Positions 11,080-22,969 of a stretch of 64,000 bases of DNA are shown here, piece by piece. The notes under the pieces are model-generated. The model searched no databases. It had not been told where the DNA came from and was given only the letters and a program-made list of their open reading frames with translations. Source of the DNA: Chrysogorgia sp. JL179-B06 (Eukaryota; Cnidaria; Anthozoa; Scleralcyonacea; Chrysogorgiidae); assembly GCA_035772405.1 (NCBI GenBank), contig JAYKKM010000121.1:1412501-1476500 (forward strand), in the 5' to 3' direction. Made by a program: the position numbers and the translations under genes. Every line of letters begins with the position of its first letter. The stretch's first letter is position 1.

Positions 11080-11430
11080 TCTTTGTCATTTATCAAAGTA
11101 CTTCTTGATTACATTCAGAAACATAAGAAAAAACTCTTCAAGGTCCTGCGTTCCATAAAACTCCTTGTGGATGTATATGTATGTCATGCCCAAGAGGTTT
11201 AGCCCATCATTTCATTCATATCGATTAACTGAGCAGTGGCGACATTTCCTGAGGTTTGTTGTGTCAAGGTCTGCTTGTTTTAGTTCTGGAGCCATGGCAC
11301 AAACCTTCCTCATCACATCATTTCCTCTTAATGGCTTTGTTAATTTGCCATCATAGTTAGGCGGATAAATGGGCAAATTCACCAAAATTGTGCACATTGT
11401 TATACAAACATGAAACTTTGTGGAAAGCAA
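11080..11430 (-). pseudogene. Tyrosine recombinase C-terminal relic (Crypton-like)
   Basis: The minus strand reads LTKPLRGNDVMRKVCAMAPE, then TTNLRK. In other frames it continues with WAKPLGHDIHIH and KEFYGTQDLEEFF. The succession (T)LRK..GH...H...FY matches the arm of a tyrosine recombinase carrying the HxxR-like, His and catalytic Tyr positions. Several frameshifts are present and the upstream half is missing. A Crypton origin is an inference from family resemblance. Confidence 0.45.
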
Positions 11431-11739
11431 GAATATCCACCCACGAAGTATTTTGTATATGGAGCCACTTCAAAATTTGGCTGTAAAGAAAGTTATCCAA
11501 CGTTTTCTATCGGTCGCCATCTTGACCGGAAGTAGTAACATGTCAAGGTTTTGTGTGGTGTTTAGCACTTAGAAAAACATTAAAATTATAAAGGAAACAA
11601 AATCATCTTGAGTAATTTAAATAAATAATACACAATTTTACATGAACATTTGCTAAACAAATTTGAATGAAAAAGAAAAATATCTATTACATTAGTTTGA
11701 AAGAAGAAACAAGCATTTAACTTTAAGAAAGTTTTTGTT

Positions 11740-14485
11740 GATATGTCTAGACAATGTTTAATGCTGTTCATTGAATTCGATATGGTTGCTGAAGTCTCTG
11801 TGGACTGGAAACGACAAGTCAGTTCAATGACGCCATCTTGTTTTTTTACTAATGTTACTCCAGCAGCTCTTCATAATCAAGATCCACCTGTTCCCGAAGT
11901 ACATGGCGAAGTAACAGGGAATGGTTCAATAGTACCGCTGTGTATGAAAGAAGAATACGAATGGCTTGAAAACGTCGACAAAACAATCAAGATACGACGA
12001 CGAGTCATTTTCGTGGGCAGCATACCATTCCAAGTTACAACAAGAAATCGAAACAGCAAATACCCCAGTGGCCATTTCTGCATTATTACCTCTCTTTCCA
12101 GATCAATCGAAATCCTAGTCCGGTTGCAATTGCAAAACATCCAGTGGAGTTGGCGCGAGGTTTATGGAGAATGATATTATGTTGTAGCAATGTTTGGTGG
12201 TATTCACATTGAATTGGCGTTTCTCAAAGTGCTTGGGCAATGGCTCGAAGGAAGTAGCTGGACGTCCCCTTTAACTGAGTCAAAAGTGGCATTATCTGGC
12301 ACAGCCGACTCACCCGACATGTGCATCAATTAACCGCTTGTAGTCTTTACATTCTGGTGCGTAAATCTTACGAAGATCACGTTGAAAGCCCTATGCAAGA
12401 AGACACCGTTTTGCTTTTTGATGAATGGTGTTCAAGAAGAATGACATCTATTCCGGAGTTCAAATTTTGGTACATCGCGTTGCAAGTGGAACTACTGCTT
12501 TTGCTTTATGTACGATCCATTCGACAGGCCAACTTTCAACTTTACATTAACACACTCAGTAAGATGATTCCCTGGTTCTTTGCTCTTTACCACACAAATT
12601 ATGCCAGGTGGTTTCCTATTCATGTGCGCGATATGTGCATGTTAAAAGACATGCATCCCGATGTTAATTCACAATTCCAAAATGGCAATTTTACTATTCA
12701 CAGGCCAGGAATCCTTTTTCAGCTATATCGATCGATCAAGCGCACGAGCAGAATAATGCAATGGTGAAAGGTGATGTGGCGCAGTCGGCCTAACGGAAAA
12801 TCCTGGAGCACTGCGCCGTTGGATGGTATCAGGTCCTGAGATTTCGAGGATCGTAGGTGAATTCGAGTTAAGTGTCACTGCAAATAAGAGGAATGAACAT
12901 TCCAAAGTAAAGAGCACCATGAAGAGAAGAGAAGCACCCAAGAAGCCTTCCTTCTTCAAGGATACCAAAACACTTGTCGAGGCAATAGAAGAAATGGGTA
13001 ACCCCTACATGGAAGAAAGTAACCAATCGTATTCACTTGACACCAAGGACGTTACATGTCAAGCTATTGTCAACACAGTAAAGGGAGTAGAAGCTTTGGG
13101 TATGGAGCAGTATGAGAGCTACGTCAAAGAACGGCTCACCAATCGAAAGACGACATTGTCAGTACTGATAAAGAGAAACAAATTGGCTTTGTTCAGCGCA
13201 TCTCCACCAAGATTAGCAACCAATGTACATCGCCTGTCAAATGAGGGAAGGGGATTAAGCGAATTCTTTCAACACGAAAACCAGCCATGTCCTCCATCTT
13301 TATCCAACGTAGAGAAGCTTCGCCTCACAGGAAACAAGTCAGATCTGATCGAGTGCCTAGAGTCCTACTGTCAGCCACAAACAGAAGCACCCAGCAACGT
13401 CGATGCTATCATTATTGATGGGCCTGCTGTTGTGAACCTGCTGAATCCTAGATCTGCACGAACATTCCTGGATTACACACAGTCTGAAGGCTGCCACTAG
13501 AACAATGAGAGGTACAGGAATTCGATGACGCGTTCTTGCTAACAACGAACTACCAAGAAATTGGAAAAGCTTCTTGAGGGTCGATGACAACAAGACTGAC
13601 CTATTCAAATTCTTGGCATAACAGATCCAACACATAGTCACTGGAAAGCAACTTGTAACATCCTATGGTGAGCAAGTCTTATTAAGCTGACACAAGAATG
13701 TTTGTGCATGAAGTGGTTGCTCTCACACAGGGGTATCGAAAAATTGTTATCCGAACGGTTGATACAGATGTTGTAGTTCTGGCAATCTCCATCAGTTCAA
13801 CAGCTCCAGATCGACCTTGATGTAGGGCTATGGGTAGCTTTTGGTAGAGGATCCAACTTGCGGTATTTTTCAGCCCATGCAATTTCGGCCAAATTGGGAA
13901 CGGAGGTTTCTGGAGCTCTGCCATTTTTCCATGCATTCACGGGATGTGATACTGTCTCGGCGTTCGCCGGAAGAGGAAAAAATACGGCATGGGCAGCATA
14001 TCCTGAATCTACGACCGAATTATTCGCGTTGGCAAACGTTCGAAGCCATCTGGACAACCAATTCCTGTCAATCATAGAACGGTTCGTCATACTGATGTAT
14101 GATAGAACTAGCACTGCGATGCACGTCAACGATGCCCGAAAGCAGTCGTTCAGCCAGAAAAGTAGAGCCTTTGATGCCATTCCACCAACCAAAACATCAC
14201 TAGCTACTGCAGCACACCAAGCGAGCTGCCCACCAGGCTGGTCATTGCTGGGGACAAGCATTAATGGCGAGACCACAGTTGCCCAGCCCATCTGAATGGG
14301 GTTGGATCCTCTCGACAAACATTTGGCATCCATTATGGACAACATTTCCCGACGTCACAAGTAGCTGTAAAGAACTTATAAAGTGTGGTTGTACGAAGGG
14401 TTGCCATGGAAATTGTTCCTGCAAAAAAGCAGCGTTAAAATGCACTGGTTTGTGTCGATGCAATGATCATTGCACAAACAACTGA
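11740..14485 (+). pseudogene. Second Academ-like transposase/XPG/CXC gene, heavily decayed
   Basis: Pieces in order: IQWSWREVYGE near 12140; an MFGGIHIELAFLKVLGQWLE reading near 12190; FWYIALQVELLLLLYVRSIR and NYARWFPIHVRDM near 12470-12630; then MVSGPEISRIVGEFE (12823). Next comes an XPG-N-like IIIDGPAVVNLL near 13412, an I-region ADTRMFVHE with TVDTDVVVLAIS near 13690-13790, and FHAFTGCDTVSAFAGRGKNT near 13925. The C terminus, CGCTKGCHGNCSCKKAALKC (14387-14446), is a CXC domain. It is a different subfamily from the 430-6494 copy, and frames change at least five times. I found no clear terminal repeats. Confidence 0.65.
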
Positions 14486-14714
14486 ACATACATATCGTTA
14501 TAAACCATGTCTATTTAACAGTAAATGTGAAAATCAGTTGAAAACTTATTGACACACTGGAACAATAACATACTCCATGCCATATTACAATTGTCATATT
14601 TGGTAATTTTGACGTATATCGTTAAACCTTCCTGATCACTCAACCCATATATTTGACAAGAAGCATCTCAACGTACATTGTCCAATAAAAGAGCACAAGT
14701 GGAGCACAAGTGCA

Positions 14715-14830
14715 TTCAAACCAGCCTTCTGAAGATGCCGCATCTTTACAAGGGGATATAGTAGCTTTTGAGTCATGGTCTAGAAACCATAGATTAAATT
14801 TCAATATAACAAATGCAAAGTGTTATCCAT
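14715..14830 (+). pseudogene. Short LINE reverse-transcriptase fragment
   Basis: Reads EDAASLQGDIVAFESWSRNH followed by RLNFNIT, a pattern typical of the segment after the RT active site in CR1/Jockey-type LINEs. It abuts the start of the next LINE. Confidence 0.45.
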
Positions 14831-15462
14831 AATAATATGAGAGTGAAAGAACGCCGCAAAGCCTACAGTCGAGATCAAAATACTTGTGTGCAATATGGTC
14901 GCCAAATTTACATATCACCTAATCAAAACAATACACCCTCGTATAATCATCCCTCGAGTTGTTTCTCTGTTTCTACTCAAAACTCGGCAGACACCGCGTC
15001 ATTACAATCATCAAGATGCGAAGAGTTTTTTCCTAGCCAAGTTGTCCATCCCCGGAGGAACTTAAATAATCTGATTTTAATAACACCAAACAAACCTGAG
15101 AATCATAATTTAACTTGCGATCAACCGATCGAAGCAGATAGTATATCAGTCAACACCGGTCTTATAAAAGTTATCCACCTAAACATCCGCTCACTTCGGA
15201 ATAATGTTCACCTTATCCAACTTCGAGAACTAGTGCGTTTAACGAAATTCGACATTATCACCATTTCTGAAACGTGGCTAAACACGAGCGTGACATCAGA
15301 AGAGGTAAACATGGACGGGTATAAACTTATTAGACTTGATCGTCTACACAAGCGAGGAGGAGGAGTCTGCGCGTATATTCGCAAAGATTTCAAATCTTTA
15401 GTCTTGAAAGATCTCTCTTACATATCAGAACACAACTTTCACCAGTTGTGGATCAGTGTACA
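14831..15462 (+). pseudogene. LINE ORF, N-terminal and endonuclease half (split by an LTR element)
   Basis: The reading opens near 14837 (MRVKERRKAY). After a low-complexity leader it enters an APE-type endonuclease with KVIHLNIRSLRNN, FDIITISETWLN (metal-binding Glu) and GYKLIRLDRLHKRGGGVCAY. It stops abruptly in WISV at 15462, where the LTR retrotransposon begins. The rest continues at 19661. APE endonuclease plus RT in one ORF fits a CR1/L2-type LINE. Confidence 0.8.
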
Positions 15463-15623
15463 TACGATAATGATCAAACTAGAAACTCTCACTAGACTTG
15501 TCGTGTTAAGGTTCCCACGGTCACGTGACCTGTGTATTTTAGGTTATTAGAAACAACGAGTAGATCTGTTTCATGCTCTATAACTAATATCTTATATTCA
15601 AAGTAATAAATGTATTCTTAACA
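15463..15623 (+). repeat. 5' LTR
   Basis: Starts tacgataatgatcaaactag and ends attcttaaca. It is followed by tggtggcagcggtggga, a typical primer-binding-site position. It lacks the tgt that precedes the 3' copy, so the exact LTR start is uncertain by about 3 bp. Confidence 0.85.
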
Positions 15624-15729
15624 TGGTGGCAGCGGTGGGATGAGAATTGATAACCATACTGGTCATTTCTCAAGATTCATAACTAATTCATCACTGGATT
15701 AAATACAAGAGAAATTTCAGCTTGAAAAT

Positions 15730-16050
15730 ATGACGGAGGCCCCTGAGGAAAACCCACTGCAAGAAGGAGTTATCTCGAATTTAACACCAAAAGTATTGCA
15801 GAACGTGCCCTTTCCTGAAAAGTTAAGAACAAGCGATAAGCTGTCCAGCAACTGGAAGCAATTCGAGTGAGCTTGGAAGAGCTATGAAGTAGCGTCTCGC
15901 GTAAAAGAACAACATCCGAAGGTTCGAGCCGCCACACTCAACGCCTGTCTTGGTGAAGACGCTCAGGAAATACTCGAAGGATTAACGTTTGAAAATGCAG
16001 GAGACAGGGAAGACGCGGATAAAATTATCGTCGTGTTAAGGAAATATTAG
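15730..16050 (+). pseudogene. LTR-element gag fragment
   Basis: Begins MTEAPEENP and reads through KLSSNWKQFE, then an in-frame tga near 15868. It continues with VRAATLNACLGEDAQEILEG, a capsid-like stretch common in metazoan Gypsy gag proteins. The reading ends at a tag near 16048, where the Harbinger sequence seems to start. Confidence 0.65.
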
Positions 16051-16220
16051 CGACCTTAAGCAGTCGACGTTCTTGAGCCGCGGACGTGAACTCTGACCGC
16101 GGGAGCCTGGGTTGAGAACGCGGTTCGCCCCGCCAAAATTGAAAGTTAAGCTTTGCTCTTCCTACAGCACGAACGCTGCTTATTTTATAGTTTGCTGTTG
16201 CTAAATAAATAATTTATTAC

Positions 16221-17574
16221 ATGACTAGTTTCCAGGAGAAAAGAGACATGGCCATGATAAGTTGCCAGAGAGGTCTTATTTCAAAAGAAGCATGTCTTGT
16301 TTTGCTTGACGAATATTCGTCAAAAAATCCTGCTTTTTCGTACGATATTTACGACCGCTTTGAGCTTCACAACATGGATGAACCCGAATGCAGGTACGAG
16401 TTCAGAGTGGACAAAAGAGACATCCCTTTGCTGGCTGATGCTTTGAATTTACCAGAGACCTTTAGATGTAACCAGAGAACTAAAGTGGGAAAAATTGAGG
16501 GTTTATGCATGCTCCTAAAGCGAACGGCATATCCTTGTCGGTATAACGACATTATTCACTGCTTTGGTAGACCAGTACCAGAAATGAGCATGATAACAAA
16601 TCTTCTTGTTGAGCATGTTTATGAACAGCATGGGCACAGAGTAGCGCATTGGAATAACCAAATCTTGTCTCCTCATTTCTTGGAGACTTACGCAACAGCT
16701 ATTCACGATAAAGGAGCGGCACTGGAGAACTGTTTTGGCTTTGTTGATGGCACTGTTCGCCCAATATGCCGACCAGGACAAAACCAGCGTATTGTGTACA
16801 ATGGGCACAAGAGGGTGCACGCCTTAAAATTCCAATCAGTAAGTTTACCAAATGGCCTGATTGGAAACCTTTATGGTCCAGTAGGTAAGTATGTATTTAT
16901 CTACAGGAAGGGATCGAGAGGGGTTGCAGATATGTTGACATGGAATTATATATATATATATATATTATAAATAATTAAGTATTTATTTATTTTCCATAAG
17001 AAATTTTTCCAATTTTACTACATAGACTCTGTCCAAGTTGGTACAGAGGTGGGACAAGTAAAGTAGAAAATGTAATTTTACCCCATTACAGTAAACATAC
17101 AAAAATATATAGTTGTTTAGCTACAGTACATAATTTCTGCTTTTGAATTTCTGTATTTTAGAAGGGAAAAGACATGATTCAGGCATGTTAGGTGATTCTG
17201 GGCTCTTACAAGATCTTGAGCATCATGCATTTTCAACAACTGGACAGGCCATGTGTCTTTATGGTGACCCTGCGTATCCTTTAAGCTTGCACTTACAGTG
17301 TCCATTCAGAGATGCAAGACTGACCCCTGAGATGCAGGCTTACAACAAGTCAATGAGTGCTACAAGGGTATCTGTGGAGTGGGTCTTTGGGGAAGTAATT
17401 AATTCATTCAAATTCTTGGACTTCAAGAAAAACCTGAAGATACGACTCAGCAGTGTAGGAAAAATGTATGTTGTCTGTGCATTATTGCAGAATGCTATCA
17501 CTTGCCTATATGGTAATCAAACCTCTAAGTTTTTCAATCTTGACCCACCAAGTGTTCAGGATTACTTCTCTTAA
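16221..17574 (+). CDS. PIF/Harbinger transposase, two exons, open
   Basis: Splicing 16221-16884 to 17162-17574 (donor gtaagt, acceptor ttttag) gives an uninterrupted 358-aa reading. The DDE triad is visible: FGFVDGTVRPICRPG (Asp), YGDPAYPLS (Asp) and VEWVFGEV (Glu). GHKRVHALKFQSV and GKRHDSGML are standard Harbinger core motifs. The N-terminal 130 residues contain the helical, DNA-binding-type region. The protein catalyses cut-and-paste transposition at TWA targets together with a Myb-like partner. The start atg at 16221 sits just after AT-rich leader sequence. The partner gene nearby is truncated, so the element is probably not autonomous. Confidence 0.9.
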
Positions 17575-18270
17575 TTTTCAAGAAATGTTATTATTGTTTT
17601 CATCCTTATCTTCTATCATTCACCTTATTCAAAAACATTCGACACTTTCTGGCTTTCGTCAAGAAAAATCAGGGTGGCAAATTTTGAATAAGGTCTATTG
17701 TGACATCAGCTACTGATTGACCACGTTGGAAGCGTAACCTATGAATATCAAAGCCCAGCATATTATTTTTATAAAAGCAATTTATAAGTTTAAAAGCAGT
17801 TTGCCCAACTCAAGAGATTTTCATTTTTATGAAAATAATACGTCGGGCTTTGATATTCATAATTAGAATGTCTATTATAACTTATAAACTTGAATTACAT
17901 GAAGCACATACATGATACCACAGCCCCATTTACTCTCAAGAAAGTTTGATACAAATATATTGATACAAATACAAACTTTTATTTAATATGCAAGTAAACA
18001 ATACAATGCTAACTATTTACTGTTATTCAAAACAAAACAAAACATGTATATATAAAAAATGCTAGATCATATACACTGTACTCTAAAAAAGAGTATAAAC
18101 ACTGAAACATGCAAATAACTGAAGCTATAGAAATATATTCTTGATATTAATGTTTATATTTTTTGTAAATATATTATTTATCATAATAAATATGTTCATA
18201 AACGTCAGGTTAATACCACGCAGTATTACTGGTCGTTTATTTACCTTCCTTTGTTTCATAGTAATACGAA

Positions 18271-18822
18271 TTATTTCTTTATAATTTCAGTCATAAGAGT
18301 CATCAGCGCTTGATTTTGCTGTGCCAGTAGAGCTTGAAATGTAGCTGCCTGCTGTTGTTGCTGCTGTTGTTGTTGAGCCATCATATGAATAAGTGACACG
18401 TGTCTTTTAAGTGCATCGTCACTCCTAACTCTTTCAGCTTCTTGCTGTTGTCTTGTGGATTCAGCTTCCAATTCTTTAAGTCTACACTCTTGTTCACTTT
18501 GGTTTCTCAAGAATTCGACGGCCTCTGATCCGGATCTTCTTGACTTTTTTGGAGTTGGTCTATCTTGTTCGGTAGCACACTTTCTTTTTTGTGTGTCAGA
18601 TAACTTTTCCATAGCTTGTTGTCGCACTTCGATGGCTTTTAGCTTATTCTCGTCCACCTTCCTCTTGTCTTCGGTAACTTCTTCCTCAGCAATACTTTCT
18701 CTTTCAGTTATGTCCTCCAGCAGTAAATCAAGCTCACTTTGTTCATCAGGTGATATTCCAGACGCCTTTTCCTCAGCACTCACTTTTTTACGATATTTCG
18801 AAATGATTACGGCATATCTGTC
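18271..18822 (-). pseudogene. Harbinger Myb/SANT-like partner, N-terminally truncated
   Basis: The minus strand reads VRDRYAVIISKYRKK and ASGISPDEQSELDLLLEDI, then a charged coiled-coil with CATEQDRPTPKKSRR and a glutamine tract (nine Q, near 18350), ending MTEIIKK. The RDRY..L..KYR motif followed by a long helix is the C-terminal half of Harbinger Myb-like proteins, which import the transposase and help bind DNA. The trihelix itself is missing: the frame runs on into antisense gag beyond about 18825, which I exclude. Confidence 0.7.
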
Positions 18823-18825
18823 TCG

Positions 18826-19449
18826 CACTGGGGAAAGAGTTGCACAAAGTGTAAAGGAAAAAATCATTTTGCTGTGAAATGCAGGTCCTCTAGTAAAAGA
18901 ATTCATGCTATAGCCGCAGGATGGGAACCCGAATATGGTGAAAGCCCACCTGAATTTGAGGAGATAGACCACATCTCCACTAACAATGCAACCCAAGTAA
19001 GTGTGAACGCTGTGAACGAATCTATGATATACGCAGTGATGAAAGTCAACCACAAACCAGTCAAATTTCAGCTCGATACTGGTGCTTCAGTAAATCTCAT
19101 CAACCAAAATGATGTTGGAAAAGCTGTTATCAGACCTTCGTCAAAAACACTACTCATGTGGAACAAAGCAGCGATGAAGCCAATCGGTGAGTGCAAGTTA
19201 TTACTAGACAACCCAAAGACTAAACAACACTACTCAGTCAACTTCATCGTCACCGACAAGAATCTAACACCAATTCTGGGTTCTAAAGCGATTCAGAAAA
19301 ATGCATCTTATTACTGTGAATACCAAGAAGTTTTATCAAGTGGCATCCATCAAAACATTGGAGCAGAACATTTTCTGCCTAGTATACCGATCACCACACG
19401 CTTGGGTAGGCAGGTGCGACCTCCAAAAAGATTTATAGACGGTGATTAA
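18826..19449 (+). pseudogene. LTR-element zinc knuckle, protease and polyprotein tail
   Basis: CTKCKGKNHFAVKC (about 18840-18885) is a CCHC zinc knuckle. The aspartic protease motif FQLDTGASVNLI lies near 19068 and the flap-like region up to PILGSKAI near 19275. The sequence then jumps to TRLGRQVRPPKRFIDGD, which resembles the extreme C terminus of a Gypsy polyprotein. RT, RNase H and the integrase core are absent, so this is an internally deleted copy. Confidence 0.75.
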
Positions 19450-19500
19450 AACTTTTGGAAGAACTGAACCCAGCAGTCTTCTTGTTCGGTGGGAGGATGT

Positions 19501-19660
19501 TACGATAATGATCAAACTAGAAACTCTCACAGACTTGTCGTGTTAAGGTTCCCACGGTCACGTGACCTGTGTGTTTTAGGTTATTAGAAACAACGAGTAG
19601 ATCTGTTTCATGCTCTATAACTAATATCTTATATTCAAAGTAATAAATGTATTCTTAACA
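19501..19660 (+). repeat. 3' LTR
   Basis: A 160-bp near-copy of the 5' LTR, preceded by a purine-rich ggtgggagga tract suitable for plus-strand priming. Confidence 0.85.
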
Positions 19661-22193
19661 TACAGTGTAAAAAGACAAAGTCGGTCGTAATTTGTGTAAC
19701 TTATCGTCCAGATGATTGCCCACTAAGCTCGTTTGATAATGTCCTCACGCCAAACTTCATCCAAGCTCTAACGCTGAACAAGCCGATAGTGATACTTGGA
19801 GATTTAAATTTCGATGTTTTAAAACAGAATTGTCCTAAATCCAAAGCATTGGTCAAATTTGCTGCAGAAATGAACCTCAGTCAACTTATTAAGTCTCCTA
19901 CACGAATCACCAATACCACTCAATCCTTATTAGACGTTGTCTTAGTCTCCTCAAATTCACCAGTCCGTCGCAGCGATGTATTAAATACAACAATAAGTGA
20001 CCACCTTCCAGTCTGTCTAACTCAAGCTGAAATCTCCTAAAATTCTCCCCCATTACATAACCGTTCGTAGTTACAAGAACTACTCACCAAGTTTATTCAT
20101 AACCGACCTCGCCAGTAGTTCACACAGCTTAATATCTATTTTCAGCGAGGACGACGTAAATACCAAGTTAGCCATTTTCAATCAAACCATCCAATCTACC
20201 CTAGACTCGCATGCTTCAATAAAGACAGTCAAAGTACGTAACCGTCCTTGTCCATTTGTAACTCAGGACATAAAGGTGCTCATGAAGACCAGAGACCAGC
20301 TACACCGCCGATACTTACAGACACGAGACGATCTTGATTGGAGTAATTTTAAGAATTCTCGAAATGCCGTTAAGACAATGTTAAGAGACTCAGAAAGAAA
20401 TTATTATTTGGAAGAAGTTCAGCGACATAAAAATAACCCAGGCTCTCTTTGGAAAATTATTAATCAAGCCATACCGTCAAAAAGTAAAGAAAAACACGCT
20501 TACACAAAAGACCCAAAGACAGTCGCTGACGAATTCAATCAGTTTTTCACGTCTGTAGGCAAAAATACAGCAGATTCGTCTGGCAGAAGAGTACAACATT
20601 ACTGTAGAGGAAACACCTTTAGAGACAGTTCATATGCCCTTTGAAGATCTCTTTTCCTTCAGAACAGTAACTAGTGAAGAAATACGCCGTGTTATTTCAT
20701 CTCTGCCATTGAACAAGTCCCCTGGACCAGACAAGATAAACTCTCGAATCCTCAAAGACTGTCTCCCCGTTATACTAGGACCACTAACAAACATTAACTG
20801 CTCTCTAACATCTTGTATATTCCCTACTGCATGGAAGCGGAAGCGATTCCCATAGTGAAAGACGGAGACCACGAAGTAGCATCAAACAACCGCCCGATAT
20901 CTCTTCTTGCCATAGCTTCTAAGGTTTGTGAAAAGATTGTACTTGAACAATTCAGTACTTACCTTATAAGTAAAAACCTGCTCTCTTCTCATCAAAGCGG
21001 AAATAAAAAACTCCATTCCACCGAGACCCTGAACATTTTTAGTACTGACACGATGCTAGAGGCCATGGACAAAAAGAAACTCACCGCTTTAGTGTTGTTA
21101 GACCTCTCGAAAGCCTTTGACAGTATCAACCATCACATAATGTTACACAAACTAGCGAATGTTGGTGCTTCCCCAGAAACAGTACAGTGGTTTAAAAGCT
21201 ACTTGTCAGATCGCTTTCAGTCCACCCGAATCAACTCCACCCTATCTGATCCACTACCAATTACTCACGGAGTACCTCAAGGTGCGACGCTTTCACCATT
21301 ATTATTTTGTATTTACTTGAACGATCTGCCCTCCGTATCTCGTGACTCCAACCTTGAATCGTACGTTGATGACTCGAAAGTTTTCCTCTCCTTTCCATTA
21401 CGTGAAATAGATACAGCAATTACAAATCTCGAACAAGACCTACACAGAGTCGCAAGTTGGTGCTGTGAAAACCACCTTTTAATTAACACGGGGAAAACTA
21501 AGTACATGATAATTGGAACAAAGCAGCTGATGAACAGACTACCTACAGTTCTGGGGCAAATCTCTTAGACCAGTGGACTCTGCTAAAGATTTAGGTGTTA
21601 CGTTAGATAGTCACCTAAATTACGACAATCATACCTCGTTACTTGTCTCGTCGTGTATGAACAAATTATACCAGATAAATCGTGCTAAAAATAGTTTCGA
21701 CACAAAAACTCTATCGGAAATCATTTCATCCTTAGTCATTAGCAAGATGCTTTATTGCTCTTCGGTGTGGTCGAATACGTCTGCCTCCAACGTAAAGAAA
21801 GTCCAGTCGATCCAGAATTTTGCATGTAAAATCATCACGAAATCCAGGAAATATGACCACGTAACTCCACTTCTACGTGAATTAAATTGGCTTCCAGTGG
21901 ACAAATTACTATATTTTAGAGACGCTATTTTGACCTACAAATGTGTAAACAACCTCGCACCCGACTACCTTTGTATCAAATTGATAAAAAGGTCATCAAT
22001 CCACAACCGTAGGACTCATACACGTGACTCTCTTCAAATACCGCTATTTAAAACTGCAGCTGGTCAACGGTCATTTGCAAATAGAGCTGTCCACATTTGG
22101 AACAATTTAGACAAGAACCTGAGAGACAGCTTTTCTCTTAAAACATTTAAAGCAGCACTGAAGAAACATTTGCTTGCAAAAGAAAACATTTAG
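19661..22193 (+). pseudogene. LINE ORF, endonuclease end and reverse transcriptase
   Basis: Continues the LINE from 15462. Endonuclease motifs are VICVTYRP, ILGDLNFD (19794) and SDHLPVC (20000). The reverse transcriptase follows with NRPISLL, DLSKAFDSINH (21103), HGVPQGATLSPLLF (21266) and YVDDSK (21362), where YADD has become YVDD. The C-terminal region includes LYFRDAILTYKCVNNLAPDY and HIWNNLD. Frame changes near 20040, 20640, 20860 and 21568 show it is dead. APE plus RT and the short microsatellite tail fit the CR1/L2 group. Confidence 0.8.
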
Positions 22194-22352
22194 TATAACC
22201 AACTAAATTATGTACATAGTTAAGATAATTTTTAAGATACTTTTGTGAAACTTATATATGAAACCTCTACTGCATGCATGTAACTGTAAATAATTTCTGA
22301 AAAACCCTTTTAGGGAGAATTTATTAAATATCTATCTGTCTATCTATCTATA
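22194..22352 (+). repeat. LINE 3' UTR and (tatc)n tail
   Basis: Short AT-rich 3' UTR after the ORF stop, ending in tatctatctgtctatctatc. A tetranucleotide tail marks the LINE's 3' end. Confidence 0.6.
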
Positions 22353-22359
22353 ATAAGAA

Positions 22360-22960
22360 AAAAGGTCCCAGTGATGTCCGTATATAAGCTTGACGACGAC
22401 GTTATAAATCACTAAAGTGTAGAGTTGGATCTGGGTGTCAAAATAAACTCTTCACTTAATTGGAAGGATCAAGCCAATGAAGTGCGCTCTAAAGCAAATA
22501 GGATGTTAGTCCTGATAAGCCGCACCACAATGGAAATGGATGACATTCAAGCTAAAAAGCTCCTGTACCTACAGCTAGTAACACAGTAACTTTAGTCATG
22601 CTTCCCAAGCTTGGTGCCCTCAGTCAATAGGTCTAATAAGCAATATCGAAAAAGTGCAAAGAAGTTTATTTTGAATTTATTTTGAACTGACATTTCATAC
22701 CAAAAAAGATTAACCAAACTCAACCTTCTGCTAGTTAGACATGGTTATGAGTACTTAGACATGGTTATGTTGTTTAAAATTATGAATGGTTGATATCGGT
22801 ATCATGGCGTCCACCTTATTGCTGTTTCCTCAAGGAAAACAAGAAGCTCGTCCGATGATGCTGTCATTACCTTGGTAATTCCTTTTCCAAAAAGAGTAAC
22901 TTTCCAGACTTCTTATTTTATTAGATCGACTAAGGTCTGGAACATCCTTGATTTCGCATA
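22360..22960 (+). pseudogene. Second LINE reverse-transcriptase C-terminal fragment
   Basis: Frames read LDLGVKINSSLNWKDQA and RSKANRMLVLISRTT, the 'LGV.I...L.W..H' and 'KANRMLGLI+R' motifs found after the RT domain of LINEs. It continues weakly through several stops to about 22960. Confidence 0.55.
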
Positions 22961-22969
22961 ACTCTTTTA

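Larger units (their letters stand above)
16049..18825. mobile_element. Harbinger element, truncated on its Myb-gene side
   Basis: Lies between gag residues and the gag zinc knuckle of the LTR element. It contains a complete PIF/Harbinger transposase on the plus strand and a convergent Myb/SANT-like partner on the minus strand, the standard two-gene layout. The left edge ..atatta|gcgacc fits a TWA-type target. No matching right terminus exists: the partner gene is cut at about 18825, where gag resumes. A deletion probably removed both the right end and part of gag. Confidence 0.65.
15463..19660 (+). mobile_element. LTR retrotransposon inserted in the LINE, TSD taca
   Basis: Direct repeats at 15463-15623 and 19501-19660 are nearly identical (a 1-2 bp indel and about one substitution). 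taca flanks both sides (15459-15462 and 19661-19664). With the insert and one taca removed, the LINE endonuclease reading is continuous (WISVQCKKTK). The interior has gag, a zinc knuckle, an aspartic protease and the tail of a polyprotein, but no RT or integrase core. A Harbinger element and a deletion occupy the middle. The protease type suggests a Gypsy-like element. Confidence 0.85.

Noticed and set aside
18455..18877. 140-aa plus-strand serine-rich reading
   Set aside because: Antisense shadow of the Harbinger Myb-like partner, whose motifs read on the minus strand.
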